The position numbers were made by a program, and so were the translations under genes. The notes under the pieces are model-generated. The model searched no databases and was not told the origin of the DNA. It was given only the letters and a program-made list of their open reading frames with translations. Below are positions 27,702-35,946 of a stretch of DNA of 64,000 nt, piece after piece; position 1 is the first letter of the stretch, and each line of letters starts with the position of its first letter. This DNA is from Burkholderiales bacterium (GTDB lineage Bacteria; Pseudomonadota; Gammaproteobacteria; Burkholderiales; Burkholderiaceae_C): assembly GCA_030604135.1 (NCBI GenBank), contig JAUVWL010000008.1, positions 62,001 to 126,000 on the forward strand, read 5' to 3'.

Positions 27702-27801
27702 CCGTGGAACCGGCTTCGCCGGGCCACAGGTTGCGTCCCCCCTCCCAGCGCCGACAGGCGCGCGAGAGAGGGGGGAAGACGCGAAGCGGCGCAGGGGGGA
27801 G
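27702..27801 (-). repeat. Dispersed repeat family A, copy 3 (reverse orientation)
   Basis: On the plus strand reads CCGTGGAACCGGCTTCGCCG ... GCGAAGCGGCGCAGGGGGGA, the reverse complement of copies 1 and 2. It fills most of the 159-bp gap between the malate synthase start and the dehalogenase stop. Confidence 0.8.
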
Positions 27802-27802
27802 T

Positions 27803-28498
27803 TCATAGCATCTCGAGGACTTCGCGCAGGTTCGTTGCTGTGCGCGTGGGCTGGGTGCCCAGTTCCTCAAACGGCAGGTTCTGGCGGTTCACCCAGAGCG
27901 TGCGGTAGCCATACCAGGTGGCGGCCAGCGCGTCCCAGGCGTTGCTGCTGACGAACACGATTTGGCTGGCCTTCAGGCCGGTGGCCTTTTCGCCCAGCGC
28001 GTAGGCCTCGGGGTGGGTCTTGAAGCGCCGCACCGGGTCGGCGCTGATGACATGGTCCAGCAGGCCGTCCAGCCCCGCGCTGCGCACCGCGATGCCCAGC
28101 ATCTGCGGGTCGCCGTTGCTCAGGATGCCGGTGGCCAGGCCGCGTGCCTTCAGCGCCTGCAGCACCTCGCGGTTTTCCGGAAAGGCCGACAGGTGACGGT
28201 ACTGGTTCATCAGCTGCTGGGCGCGCGCCTCGTAGGCCGGCCAGTCTGTCCGCGCCTGCGGCTCGACCAGTTTGATGGCGTAGCGCAGCGATTGCTCGGT
28301 CAAGGCCCAGAAGGGCTGGTAGTGGGCACCGTGGTTGCTGGTGGTCACCAGCCGGGTGTATTCGATCTGCTTGTCGCGCCAGACCTGGGCCAGGCGGCTA
28401 CCCTGGCCGGGGAAAAGCTGTTCCGCGAGCAGGCCCACGCTGTACACGTCGAACAGCGTGCCATAGGCGTCGAACAGGACCGCACGGGGTTTTTCCAT
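27803..28498 (-). CDS. L-2-haloacid dehalogenase, type II (HAD superfamily)
   Basis: 231 aa. Hydrolyses L-2-haloacids to D-2-hydroxyacids. Nucleophile Asp lies in FDAYGTLFDV; further motifs are GILSNGDP, RFKTHPEAY (Lys) and VSSNAWDALAA, all matching type II dehalogenases rather than general HAD phosphatases. The start is at ATG 28498; upstream codons overlap the divergent promoter. Placed before glcB on the same strand: haloacetate would give glycolate, then glyoxylate, then malate. That link is an inference. Confidence 0.9.
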   Translation of the reverse strand: MEKPRAVLFDAYGTLFDVYSVGLLAEQLFPGQGSRLAQVWRDKQIEYTRLVTTSNHGAHYQPFWALTEQSLRYAIKLVEPQARTDWPAYEARAQQLMNQYRHLSAFPENREVLQALKARGLATGILSNGDPQMLGIAVRSAGLDGLLDHVISADPVRRFKTHPEAYALGEKATGLKASQIVFVSSNAWDALAATWYGYRTLWVNRQNLPFEELGTQPTRTATNLREVLEML

Positions 28499-28515
28499 CA
28501 CTGCACTGTATTCGA

Positions 28516-28535
28516 AACAAAGCCAGTTATTTGTT
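28516..28535. promoter_or_regulatory. Operator-like dyad between divergent genes
   Basis: AACAAA (28516-28521) and TTTGTT (28530-28535) with 8 nt between, in an AT-rich patch between the dehalogenase start and the CoA-transferase gene. No known binding protein is assigned. Confidence 0.3.
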
Positions 28536-28623
28536 CCATGTTTCTTCATTGATCTGTGACTTTTGCATGTGTAATCTGCGTTCAATCACCGCCATCGAGC
28601 GGCATGGCCACACGCTGCTTTGC

Positions 28624-28629
28624 CACAAT
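28624..28629 (+). promoter_or_regulatory. Putative -10 element giving leaderless CoA-transferase mRNA
   Basis: CACAAT, 6 nt, then the ATG at 28636, the same hexamer and spacing as before the BenE gene. Confidence 0.35.
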
Positions 28630-28635
28630 GCGCCC

Positions 28636-29883
28636 ATGAACCCTGCCGACACCCCCATGAACACGGCCATACCTGCTCAGCGCGATCCAGCGCAACTGCC
28701 CTATGCCGGCATCCGCGTGGTCGAGTTCACCCACATGGTCATGGGCCCGACCTGCGGCATGGTGCTGGCCGATCTGGGGGCCGAGGTGATCAAGGTCGAA
28801 CCGCCCTCGGGCGACCGCACACGCCACCTGCTGGGCGCCGGTGCCGGCTTTTATCCGCTGTTCAACCGCAACAAAAAAAGCCTGGTGCTGGACCTGCATA
28901 CGCCCGAAGGGCTGGAGGCCGTGCACCGGCTGATCGCCACCGCCGATGTGGTCAGCGAGAACTTCAAGCCCGGCACCATGCGCAAGCTCGGACTCGACTG
29001 GGAGGCCCTGCACCAGCGCCACCCGCGGCTGATCTACGTGAGCCACAAGGGATTCCTGCCCGGCCCCTACGAGCACCGCACCGCGCTCGACGAGGTGGTG
29101 CAGATGATGGGCGGCCTGGCCTACATGACCGGGCGGCCGGGCGACCCCTTGCGCGCCGGCAGCAGCGTCAACGACATCATGGGTGGCATGTTCGGCGCCA
29201 TCGGCGTGATGGCGGCCCTGCGCGAGCGCGAGCGCACCGGTCTGGGCCAGGAGGTGCAGAGCGCGCTTTTCGAGAACAACGTCTTTCTGGTGGCGCAGCA
29301 CATGATGCAGTACGCGGTGACCGGCCAGCCGGCCGCGCCCATGCCCGCGCGCATCTCGCCCTGGGGCATCTACGATGTGTTCCAGGTGCGAGGCACGGGC
29401 GACGAGGCCGCCCAGGTGTTTGTGGCGGTGGTTACCGACACCCAGTGGGCCCTGTTCTGCGAGGCCATGGGTTTTGCCGACTGGCGCGCCGATGGTCGCC
29501 TGGCCACCAACAACGACCGGGTGCGCGCCCGCGACTGGCTGCTGCCCGCCCTGCGCGAACGGCTGGCATCCTGGCGGGCCGGCGAACTCACCGCCCTGCT
29601 TGAACGGGTGGGACTGCCCTATGCGCCGATTGCCCGACCCCACGATCTGCTGGACGACCCGCACCTGCTGGCCACCGGCAGCCTGGCCGACATCACGCTG
29701 ACCGACGGCGAGCGCGCCGGCCAGAGCGCGCGCACGGTGCTGTTCCCGCTCAGCCTGGACGGCCGGCGCCTGGGGGTGCGACAGAACCCGCCCCGCCTGG
29801 GTGAGCACAGTGCCACCCTGCTGGCCGAGCTCGGCTACGACGAGGCCACGGCGGCCGAGCTGTCCCGTCGCACCGGCGACTGA
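28636..29883 (+). CDS. Family III CoA-transferase (CaiB/BaiF)
   Basis: 415 aa. Moves CoA between organic acids. Family features are GIRVVEFTHMVMGPTCGMVLADLGAEVIKVEPPSGD at the N-terminus, NRNKKSLVLDLHTPEG, the motif around SVNDIMGGMFG, and the C-terminal RQNPPRLGEHS. The catalytic Asp is expected in the SVNDIMGG segment (family knowledge). The substrate cannot be told. It is followed 14 bp later by a LysR regulator on the same strand, so the two may be co-transcribed. Confidence 0.9.
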   Translation: MNPADTPMNTAIPAQRDPAQLPYAGIRVVEFTHMVMGPTCGMVLADLGAEVIKVEPPSGDRTRHLLGAGAGFYPLFNRNKKSLVLDLHTPEGLEAVHRLIATADVVSENFKPGTMRKLGLDWEALHQRHPRLIYVSHKGFLPGPYEHRTALDEVVQMMGGLAYMTGRPGDPLRAGSSVNDIMGGMFGAIGVMAALRERERTGLGQEVQSALFENNVFLVAQHMMQYAVTGQPAAPMPARISPWGIYDVFQVRGTGDEAAQVFVAVVTDTQWALFCEAMGFADWRADGRLATNNDRVRARDWLLPALRERLASWRAGELTALLERVGLPYAPIARPHDLLDDPHLLATGSLADITLTDGERAGQSARTVLFPLSLDGRRLGVRQNPPRLGEHSATLLAELGYDEATAAELSRRTGD

Positions 29884-29897
29884 TAGGCTGAGAGGCC

Positions 29898-30833
29898 ATG
29901 GACAAGCTCAAGCAGATCGAGACCTTCGTGTCGGTGGCCACCCGGGGCAGCCTGACGGCCGCCGCCCGGGCCGAAGGGGTGGCGCCGGCCATCATTGGCC
30001 GCCGGCTCGATGCGCTGGAGGCGCGCCTGGGCGTCAAGCTGCTGGTGCGCACCACCCGGCGCATTTCGCTGACCCACGAGGGCAGCGCCTTTCTGGAGGA
30101 CGGCCAGCGCCTGCTGGTCGACCTGGCCAATGCCGAGGCCAGCGTCAGCGCGGGCGGCGTCAAGGCCAGCGGCCACCTGCGCATCACCGCGCCGGCCGGC
30201 TTCGGTCGTCGCCATGTGGCGCCGCTGGTGCCGCGTTTTCGCGAGCTGCATCCGGAGGTCACCATTTCCCTCAACCTCAGCGACCGGGTGGTCGACGTCG
30301 CGGGGGAGGGCTATGACTGCGCCGTCCGGGTGGGTGACTTGCCCGACTCGTCCCTGGTGAGTGTGCGCCTGGCCGACAACCGACGCCTGTGTGTGGCCAC
30401 CCCGGCCTATCTGCAGCGCCACGGCCGTCCGGCAGCGCCGGCCGATCTGGCGCGTTTCGACTGCCTGGTGCTCAGCAGCGACGCTTCGCAGACGCGCGGC
30501 TGGGCGTTCTCCATGCCGGTGGCCGAGGGCAGCAGCGAACGGGAAATCAGCTACCTTCGGCCCGGTGGCCCGCTCGACTGCAGCGACGGTCAGGTGTTGC
30601 ACGAGTGGTGCCTGGGCGGCTGGGGCATCGCCTGGCGCAGCACCTGGGAGGTCGAGTCGGACATCGCTGCCGGTCGCCTGGAAACGGTTCTTGACGACTA
30701 TGCGGCACCGCCCAACGGCATCTACGCCCTGTTTCCCCAGCGCCGCCACCTCGCCCTGCGGGTGCGCCTGTGGATCGACTACCTCAAGCACCATTACGGG
30801 CAGCCCGACTACTGGGCGGGGTCGAGGAACTGA
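29898..30833 (+). CDS. LysR-family transcriptional regulator
   Basis: 311 aa. N-terminal winged helix (MDKLKQIETFVSVATRGSLTAAARAEGVAP) and a LysR substrate-binding domain beginning ASGHLRITAPAGFGRRHVAPL, of the CrgA/DmlR-like subgroup. In this subgroup the regulated gene is usually divergent, but here the regulator follows the CoA-transferase gene on the same strand. The start AAG-rich region has no strong ribosome site; ATG 29898 fits the family. Confidence 0.9.
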   Translation: MDKLKQIETFVSVATRGSLTAAARAEGVAPAIIGRRLDALEARLGVKLLVRTTRRISLTHEGSAFLEDGQRLLVDLANAEASVSAGGVKASGHLRITAPAGFGRRHVAPLVPRFRELHPEVTISLNLSDRVVDVAGEGYDCAVRVGDLPDSSLVSVRLADNRRLCVATPAYLQRHGRPAAPADLARFDCLVLSSDASQTRGWAFSMPVAEGSSEREISYLRPGGPLDCSDGQVLHEWCLGGWGIAWRSTWEVESDIAAGRLETVLDDYAAPPNGIYALFPQRRHLALRVRLWIDYLKHHYGQPDYWAGSRN

Positions 30834-30942
30834 GCGCAGGGCAGGTGCACTAAGATGCACGGCGGGAGCGGTCCAATGGCCGGACACCCCGACCCAATCG
30901 ATCAATCAGGCGCCATGTATGGTGCCCAGCGGAGGTGAGCGC

Positions 30943-31728
30943 ATGGCTCGAAGCATGAAGTGGTGCCTGGCGGCACTGGTGACGGTTTTTCTGGCAGCCT
31001 GTGGTGGGGGCGGTGGTGGCGACAACCCATCGAGTCCGGCCTCGCGCTGCGGGACGCTGGGTTTGACGCCCAAGATCTTCAACGGCACCGAGTGTGCCTA
31101 CTCCCCCAGTTCGCCGGTGGTGCCCGTGCTCATTCAGAGTGCCTCAGGACAAATGGGGCTTTGTTCGGGCACGGTGCTCAGCCCGAACCGCATTCTGACT
31201 GCGGCCCACTGCATTTCTGCAGGCACGCGTCGCATCGGCATTCCAGTTCTGTTGTCCGATGGCAGTGTGGCCGACGTGCTGGCCAGCCGCTGGGTGCTGC
31301 ACCCGGGGTTTCGTGTCCAGTCCGACGGCTTCTACAACGACGCGGCGGTGGTGACCTTGTCAGGCCCGTTGCCCAACCCGAACATGGCCTTGCTCATCAG
31401 CGAGCCTGCTGCTGTCGGTCAGTCGGTGTTCATTGCCGGCTGGGGCGAGCCGGTCTACGACATCGTGGCAGGGAATGCCACACTGTCCATCGTCAACAGC
31501 AACCACGTTGGTTATATCTACACCGGGCGTGACAGCAACACCTGCCGGGGTGACTCGGGCGGTCCGCTCTACCGCAGCATCGGTGGTCGCATGGGTTTGC
31601 TGGGCATCACCTCCACCGGAACCGCGCCCAATTGCGGCGAACGCGACCAGGCCTTGTTCACCAACATCCAGACGCCCGAGGTGCTCAACTTCATCCGGGC
31701 CCAGGCGCCCGAGGCCCAGGTGTTCTGA
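30943..31728 (+). CDS. Trypsin-like serine protease, lipoprotein
   Basis: 261 aa. Start at ATG 30943 after GGAGGTGAG. A lipoprotein signal ends at LAAC (Cys about residue 20), directly followed by six glycines and a Ser/Pro stretch as a flexible tether. The S1 protease domain has the full triad: His in TAAHC, Asp in YNDAAVV, Ser in GDSGGPL. Paired Cys residues flank the His and Ser sites. Expected to be anchored in a membrane facing the periplasm or outside. Monocistronic and converging with the lysine module. Confidence 0.9.
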   Translation: MARSMKWCLAALVTVFLAACGGGGGGDNPSSPASRCGTLGLTPKIFNGTECAYSPSSPVVPVLIQSASGQMGLCSGTVLSPNRILTAAHCISAGTRRIGIPVLLSDGSVADVLASRWVLHPGFRVQSDGFYNDAAVVTLSGPLPNPNMALLISEPAAVGQSVFIAGWGEPVYDIVAGNATLSIVNSNHVGYIYTGRDSNTCRGDSGGPLYRSIGGRMGLLGITSTGTAPNCGERDQALFTNIQTPEVLNFIRAQAPEAQVF

Positions 31729-31735
31729 TCCTGGG
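31715..31735. terminator. Hairpin at converging gene ends
   Basis: CCCAGG (31715-31720), loop of 9, CCTGGG (31730-31735), spanning the protease stop codon and facing the davA stop at 31741. There is no T-run; a terminator role is tentative. Confidence 0.3.
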
Positions 31736-31740
31736 CGAAT

Positions 31741-32556
31741 TCAGCGCCTGACCAGGGCCCGGTACAGCTCGGGCCGCCTGCAAGGCCATTGGCCCTGTCC
31801 GAGGCCGCCTTGCCGGTTGCCTGGGCGCAGCACGACGGTCAACAGGTCCTCCTCCCGGTCTGCCTGGGCCCGCACTGCCCCCTCGGGGTCGGCCACGGTG
31901 CTCAGGCCACCGTAGTCGAACACGGCGTCGTGTCCGCATGCATTGGCGTAAGCCACCCACAAGCGGTTCTCGCATGCACGTGCTGGCACCAGCAGGCGGG
32001 GCACGACGTCGAAGTCCCGCATGTTGGCCGTCGGCACCAGAACCAGATCGGCCCCCTGCAGCCCCAGCACCCGCACCGTCTCCGGAAACTCCACGTCGTA
32101 GCAGATCAGCAGACCCAGGCGCCAGCCGCGCCATTCACACACCCCTGAAAGCTCGGTCCCCGGGCTGAACTGGGCCCGGTCCACATCGCCGAACAGGTGC
32201 GTTTTGGCATAGCGGATCAGCCGTTGCCCCTGATCATCGATCAGCTGCACCGCATTGAACGGTTGCCGACCTTCAGGATGCCGCTCCGGATAACCGTACA
32301 CGATTGCCAGCCGATGGCGACGGGCCACTTCCCCCACGGCCAGTGCCAGCGGGCCATCTGCCGGCTCGGACAGCGCCTGCACCGCCTCGGCACCGATGGC
32401 GTAACCGGTGAGCGACATCTCAGGGCAGACCAGCAGGTCTGCACCGAGTTTTCGCGCGCGCGCCGCAGCGTGGTCCAGCCGGGTCAGTGACCCGGCGATA
32501 TCGGCGTCGTAGGCGCATTGCCAGAGGGCCAGACACAGTGCCTGTGGGATGCTCAT
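31741..32556 (-). CDS. davA: 5-aminopentanamidase (delta-aminovaleramidase)
   Basis: 271 aa nitrilase-superfamily amidase. Catalytic triad: Glu in CPEMSLTGY, Lys in YAKTHLFG, Cys in LLICYDVEFPE. The FSPG, VPTANM and RACEN stretches also match DavA of Pseudomonas putida as I remember it. It lies 52 bp after davB on the same strand, the classic davB-davA pair. It would convert 5-aminopentanamide, made from lysine by DavB, to 5-aminovalerate and ammonia. The next enzymes (davT, davD) are not in the window. Confidence 0.85.
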   Translation of the reverse strand: MSIPQALCLALWQCAYDADIAGSLTRLDHAAARARKLGADLLVCPEMSLTGYAIGAEAVQALSEPADGPLALAVGEVARRHRLAIVYGYPERHPEGRQPFNAVQLIDDQGQRLIRYAKTHLFGDVDRAQFSPGTELSGVCEWRGWRLGLLICYDVEFPETVRVLGLQGADLVLVPTANMRDFDVVPRLLVPARACENRLWVAYANACGHDAVFDYGGLSTVADPEGAVRAQADREEDLLTVVLRPGNRQGGLGQGQWPCRRPELYRALVRR

Positions 32557-32608
32557 CGCGTGAACCCGTTTCGGATGTTGGGTGCGGTCCAGTGTGCCAG
32601 CCAGGACA

Positions 32609-34273
32609 TCAGTCCGGCAAGTCCACCGGGGCCAGTTCGTCGAAGCGGTTGCCTGGCCCTGGGTTGGCCGGGTGGCAACGGCCCCCGAACTGGTGGGCGA
32701 TGCCCCAGACCGCGTTCAGCGCGGTCTGCACCGCCCCTTCCACCCAGGCCGGGGTGAACGAGACGTCGTCGCCGGCCAGGAACATGCCCCGCTCGGCGGC
32801 CGGCAGGTGCTCCTGCATGAAGTGGGTGTACATGCGGCGGTTGTACCGGTAGTGGCCAGGCAGGGCGCCCTTGAAGGCGCCCAGAAAATGCGGGTCGGCT
32901 TCCCACGAAATGGTGATCGGGTCGCCGACGATGTGGCTGGCGATATCGACCTTCGGGTAGATCTTGCGCAGGGCGTCCAGAGCCAGTTGCACGCGCCTTT
33001 CCGGCGGGTGTGGCAGCATCTTGAGCGCGTCGCTCATCCAGGCATACGACAGGCAGATCACCGCCGGCTTGTCCGGCCCGTTGTCGAACAGGTAGGTGCC
33101 GCGTGTCAGCCGGTCGGTCAGCGTCATGCTCAGGGTGTCGCGCCCGGTGGCCGGATCCGGGTCTTTCCAGAACGGCCGGTCGACCATCACGAAGGTCTTG
33201 CTCGACTGCATGTAGCGGGTGCGGTCCAGTGCCATCCACAGCGGCTGGGAGAACAGGCTTTCCTCGACCGCGATCTGCGTCGTCAACAACCAGCTCTGGC
33301 AGGTGGCCAGCACCGCCGCGTAGTGGCGCGTGTGTCCCCAGGCATCGGTGACGGCCAGTCGGCCGTCATCGGCCCTCGCAATGGCCTTGACGCCGGGGCG
33401 CGTGGCGCCGCCGTGCAATCGTGCCAGCGAGGTGCCGGCCGGCCAGTGCACCAGGTGTGACGGAGCATGCTGCCACAGGCCCAGCGGCACCTGCTGGGCC
33501 CCGCCGACGATCAGGTGCTGGTTCTCGTCACAGCCGGTCAGCACCACACGCAGGATTTCCAGCAGGGTGTTGGGAAAGTCCGAATCCCAGCCGCCGGTCC
33601 CGAAGCCCACCTGTCCGAACACCTCCCGGTGCCGGAAACTCAGCCGCGAGAAGGCGCGCGACTGGGCCACAAAATCGTAGAAGGTGCGGTCGTCCCACAG
33701 CGGCACCAGCGCATCCCACAAGGCTTTGAGGCGGGGCACGTCGCGCTCGCGCAGTGCCTGCTGCAGTTCGCCGAAGCCCAGTTCCTGCAGTGCTTCGTCC
33801 CAGGCCTGGGCTACCTCGCGGAACAGCGGCGGCAGGTCATCCAGGCGTCGGGCGTAGTGGGTCTGGCCTTCCAGATCGATCACCGTGCTGCCGGCGGCCT
33901 CCGTCAGCGGGTTGGGAAAGGGTTGAGTCTGCAGGCCCAGCAGGCCGACATAGTGGAAAAACGTTGTTGAAGAGGCCGGGAAGCGCATGCCGCCGAGCTC
34001 GGCGACAACACCCTGTCCACCTTCGAAGGCCTGTGAACGCAGGCGTCCCCCCATGCGCGACGCTTCGTAGATGACGGGCCTGAGGCCGATTTTCATCAAC
34101 TCATAGGCGGCGGTCATGCCGGCCATACCCGCACCGATGACCGCCACCTCCTGTCCGTGGGCCTGGTCGGGCAAATGGGCCAGCCCGGCTGGGTGCCTGA
34201 TCCAGTCGTCGTAGGCGAAGGGAAAGTCGGGGCCGAACACGGTGACGGGCGCCAGGGGAGTTGCAGACGTCAT
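32609..34273 (-). CDS. davB: L-lysine 2-monooxygenase
   Basis: FAD enzyme that decarboxylates and oxidises L-lysine to 5-aminopentanamide. 554 aa. Start at ATG 34273; the frame extends upstream only through the lysE gene. N-terminus TVFGPDFPFAYDDWIRHPAG, dinucleotide fold VAVIGAGMAGMTAAYELM, RMGGRLRS, ELGGMRFP, and C-terminal FLAGDDVSFTPAWVEGAVQT fit the tryptophan/lysine monooxygenase group. Long segments agree with P. putida DavB as remembered, e.g. FGQVGFGTGGWDSDFPN and LDRTRYMQSSKTFVMVDRPF. Follows lysE by 14 bp. Confidence 0.92.
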   Translation of the reverse strand: MTSATPLAPVTVFGPDFPFAYDDWIRHPAGLAHLPDQAHGQEVAVIGAGMAGMTAAYELMKIGLRPVIYEASRMGGRLRSQAFEGGQGVVAELGGMRFPASSTTFFHYVGLLGLQTQPFPNPLTEAAGSTVIDLEGQTHYARRLDDLPPLFREVAQAWDEALQELGFGELQQALRERDVPRLKALWDALVPLWDDRTFYDFVAQSRAFSRLSFRHREVFGQVGFGTGGWDSDFPNTLLEILRVVLTGCDENQHLIVGGAQQVPLGLWQHAPSHLVHWPAGTSLARLHGGATRPGVKAIARADDGRLAVTDAWGHTRHYAAVLATCQSWLLTTQIAVEESLFSQPLWMALDRTRYMQSSKTFVMVDRPFWKDPDPATGRDTLSMTLTDRLTRGTYLFDNGPDKPAVICLSYAWMSDALKMLPHPPERRVQLALDALRKIYPKVDIASHIVGDPITISWEADPHFLGAFKGALPGHYRYNRRMYTHFMQEHLPAAERGMFLAGDDVSFTPAWVEGAVQTALNAVWGIAHQFGGRCHPANPGPGNRFDELAPVDLPD

Positions 34274-34287
34274 GGAAGTCTCCTTGA

Positions 34288-34923
34288 TCAGAACAGGCCG
34301 GCCAGCAGCCACAGGGCCGTACCCCACATCATCAGCGCCACGGCGCCATCCAGGGCGCGCCAGACGTGCAGCGAATTCAGGCGGCGCCCCATCCAGAAGG
34401 CTGCGCCGCCCAGCAGGGCAAACCACACCAGCGAGCCGGTGGCCGCGCCGAGGCCGAAAGTCGTGCTGCCCTGTCCGTAGGCCAGCGAGGCGGTCCCGAT
34501 CAGCACGGCGGTGTCCAGCCAGGCGTGCGGGTTCAGCCAGGAAAAGGCCAGGGCCGACATCACCGCCTGCCGGCGGCTGGCCGGCGCTGACCCGGCCGGT
34601 GCACGCTCGTTGCTGGCTCCCGGGCTGGCGACCGGTGACAGGAAACGTCGGAACGCTTTCCAGCCATACACCGAGAGGAACAGCACGCCAGCACCGATCA
34701 TGGCGCCCATGAGCTTGTCGCTGAGGCCGCCCAGCTGGGCCAGGCCCAACACACCCAGCGAAATCAGCACGATATCGGCCAGGGCGCAGACCGCCACGGT
34801 CAGCCACAGGTGCTGGCGCTGCAGCCCCATGCGCAGCACATGGGCGTTCTGCGGGCCAATGGCCATGATCAGGGACATGCTCAGCACCATGCCGGCGGTG
34901 AAGGTGGGAAGTGCGAAGGCCAT
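34288..34923 (-). CDS. lysE: LysE/ArgO-type basic amino-acid exporter
   Basis: 211 aa inner-membrane protein with about six hydrophobic segments. The N-terminus MVLSMSLIMAIGPQNAHVLRMGLQRQH is typical of the LysE/ArgO branch, distinct from RhtB-type exporters; FSWLNPHAWLDTAVLIGT carries the second conserved Asn-Pro. A Pro/Ser/Ala-rich loop (about 98-115) is in the usual cytoplasmic position. First gene of lysE-davB-davA, divergent from the lysG-like regulator with about 105 bp between starts. Lysine export is inferred from family and neighbours. Confidence 0.88.
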   Translation of the reverse strand: MAFALPTFTAGMVLSMSLIMAIGPQNAHVLRMGLQRQHLWLTVAVCALADIVLISLGVLGLAQLGGLSDKLMGAMIGAGVLFLSVYGWKAFRRFLSPVASPGASNERAPAGSAPASRRQAVMSALAFSWLNPHAWLDTAVLIGTASLAYGQGSTTFGLGAATGSLVWFALLGGAAFWMGRRLNSLHVWRALDGAVALMMWGTALWLLAGLF

Positions 34924-35004
34924 GGTTGTTCTCGGTTTGCGCGATGGATACGAACCTGGAGTGTCGTCTACCTGGTCATAAAATTGAACTGAGTTAAATT
35001 GAAG

Positions 35005-35018
35005 TTTGATCAGTCAAA
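35005..35018. promoter_or_regulatory. Operator-like palindrome in the lysE-lysG intergenic region
   Basis: TTTGA-TCAG-TCAAA (35005-35018), an AT-rich dyad of the T-N11-A sort preferred by LysR-type regulators. It lies 11 bp before the lysG-like ATG in the divergent control region. Confidence 0.4.
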
Positions 35019-35028
35019 AAATTCTCAA

Positions 35029-35946
35029 ATGTTGGACGCACGACAACTCGATGCCCTGGTCGCCGTGGTGGAGCACGGCGGCTTTGGTCCTGCGGCCAAG
35101 TCGCTGTCGCTGACCTTGTCCGCGGTCTCCCTGCGCATCAAATCCTTGGAGGAGCAGCTGGGCCAGCGACTGCTGGTGCGGGGCAAGCGCGTGCGCGCCA
35201 CCGCCGCCGGGCAGGCCCTGATGGCCCATGCCAAACAGGTTCGCCTGATGGAAGCCGACCTGCTCGAAGGCCTGATGGCAGGCGGGGCGCGGGCTGGCGC
35301 CGGATGGCAGAGCCTGAGCGTGGCCATCAACGCCGACTCGGTGGCCGGTTGGTTCCTTCCGGGCGTGGTCGACTTGCTCAAAACCCAGCGCCTGCTGCTG
35401 GAGATCCTGATCGATGACCAGGACCACACACACGACGCGCTGCGCAGCGGGGAAGTGGTCGGGTGTGTCACCACCCTGGCCGAACCGATGCGTGGATGTG
35501 TGGCAGAGCCCCTGGGCGTCATGCGCTACCGCTGTGTGGCCGCGCCAGCCGTCGTGATGCGGTGCACCACGGCCTCTGGCCAGATCTCGGTGCACCGCCT
35601 GCTGGCCCAGCCGGCCATCATCTTCAACCGCAAGGACGCCCTGCAGGACGCCTTCCTGCTACAGCACTTCGGATTGCAGCAGCCCCATTACCCGCGGCAT
35701 TACGCGCCCGCTGTTGACGCCTTTGAGAAGGCCATTGAACTGGGTCTGGGCTGGGGCATGGTTCCCGAACAGCACCTGTCGACGGCCCGCTCGGCCTTGC
35801 AGGAGGTGCTGCCTGGTGCTGCCGTCGACGTGACGCTGTACTGGCAGCACTGGGCCAAGGAAGCCCCGTCGGCCCAAAGACTGACGGCCGCAGTGAAGGC
35901 CGCAGCACACAGGTGGTTGGTTGGCACGCGACCCGTCGTCAGTTAG
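35029..35946 (+). CDS. lysG: LysR-family regulator, LysG/ArgP type
   Basis: 305 aa. Start at ATG 35029 (MLDARQLDALVAVVEHGGFG); a TTG ten codons earlier is possible. Winged helix followed by LSLTLSAVSLRIKSLEEQLGQRLLVRGKRVRATAAG, typical of the ArgP/LysG (IciA) branch. The effector domain has the branch features SVAINADSVAGWFLP and DDQDHTHDALRSGEVVGCVTT. Such regulators sense lysine or arginine and activate a divergent exporter gene, which is exactly the layout here, so it probably controls lysE-davB-davA. Confidence 0.88.
   Translation: MLDARQLDALVAVVEHGGFGPAAKSLSLTLSAVSLRIKSLEEQLGQRLLVRGKRVRATAAGQALMAHAKQVRLMEADLLEGLMAGGARAGAGWQSLSVAINADSVAGWFLPGVVDLLKTQRLLLEILIDDQDHTHDALRSGEVVGCVTTLAEPMRGCVAEPLGVMRYRCVAAPAVVMRCTTASGQISVHRLLAQPAIIFNRKDALQDAFLLQHFGLQQPHYPRHYAPAVDAFEKAIELGLGWGMVPEQHLSTARSALQEVLPGAAVDVTLYWQHWAKEAPSAQRLTAAVKAAAHRWLVGTRPVVS

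Noticed and set aside
26033..27808. Open frame of about 590 codons opposite malate synthase
   Set aside because: Shadow of glcB, which is a full-length, motif-complete enzyme.
34274..34807. N-terminal extension of davB into lysE
   Set aside because: The open frame continues upstream only as an alternative reading of lysE; the family N-terminus begins at 34273.
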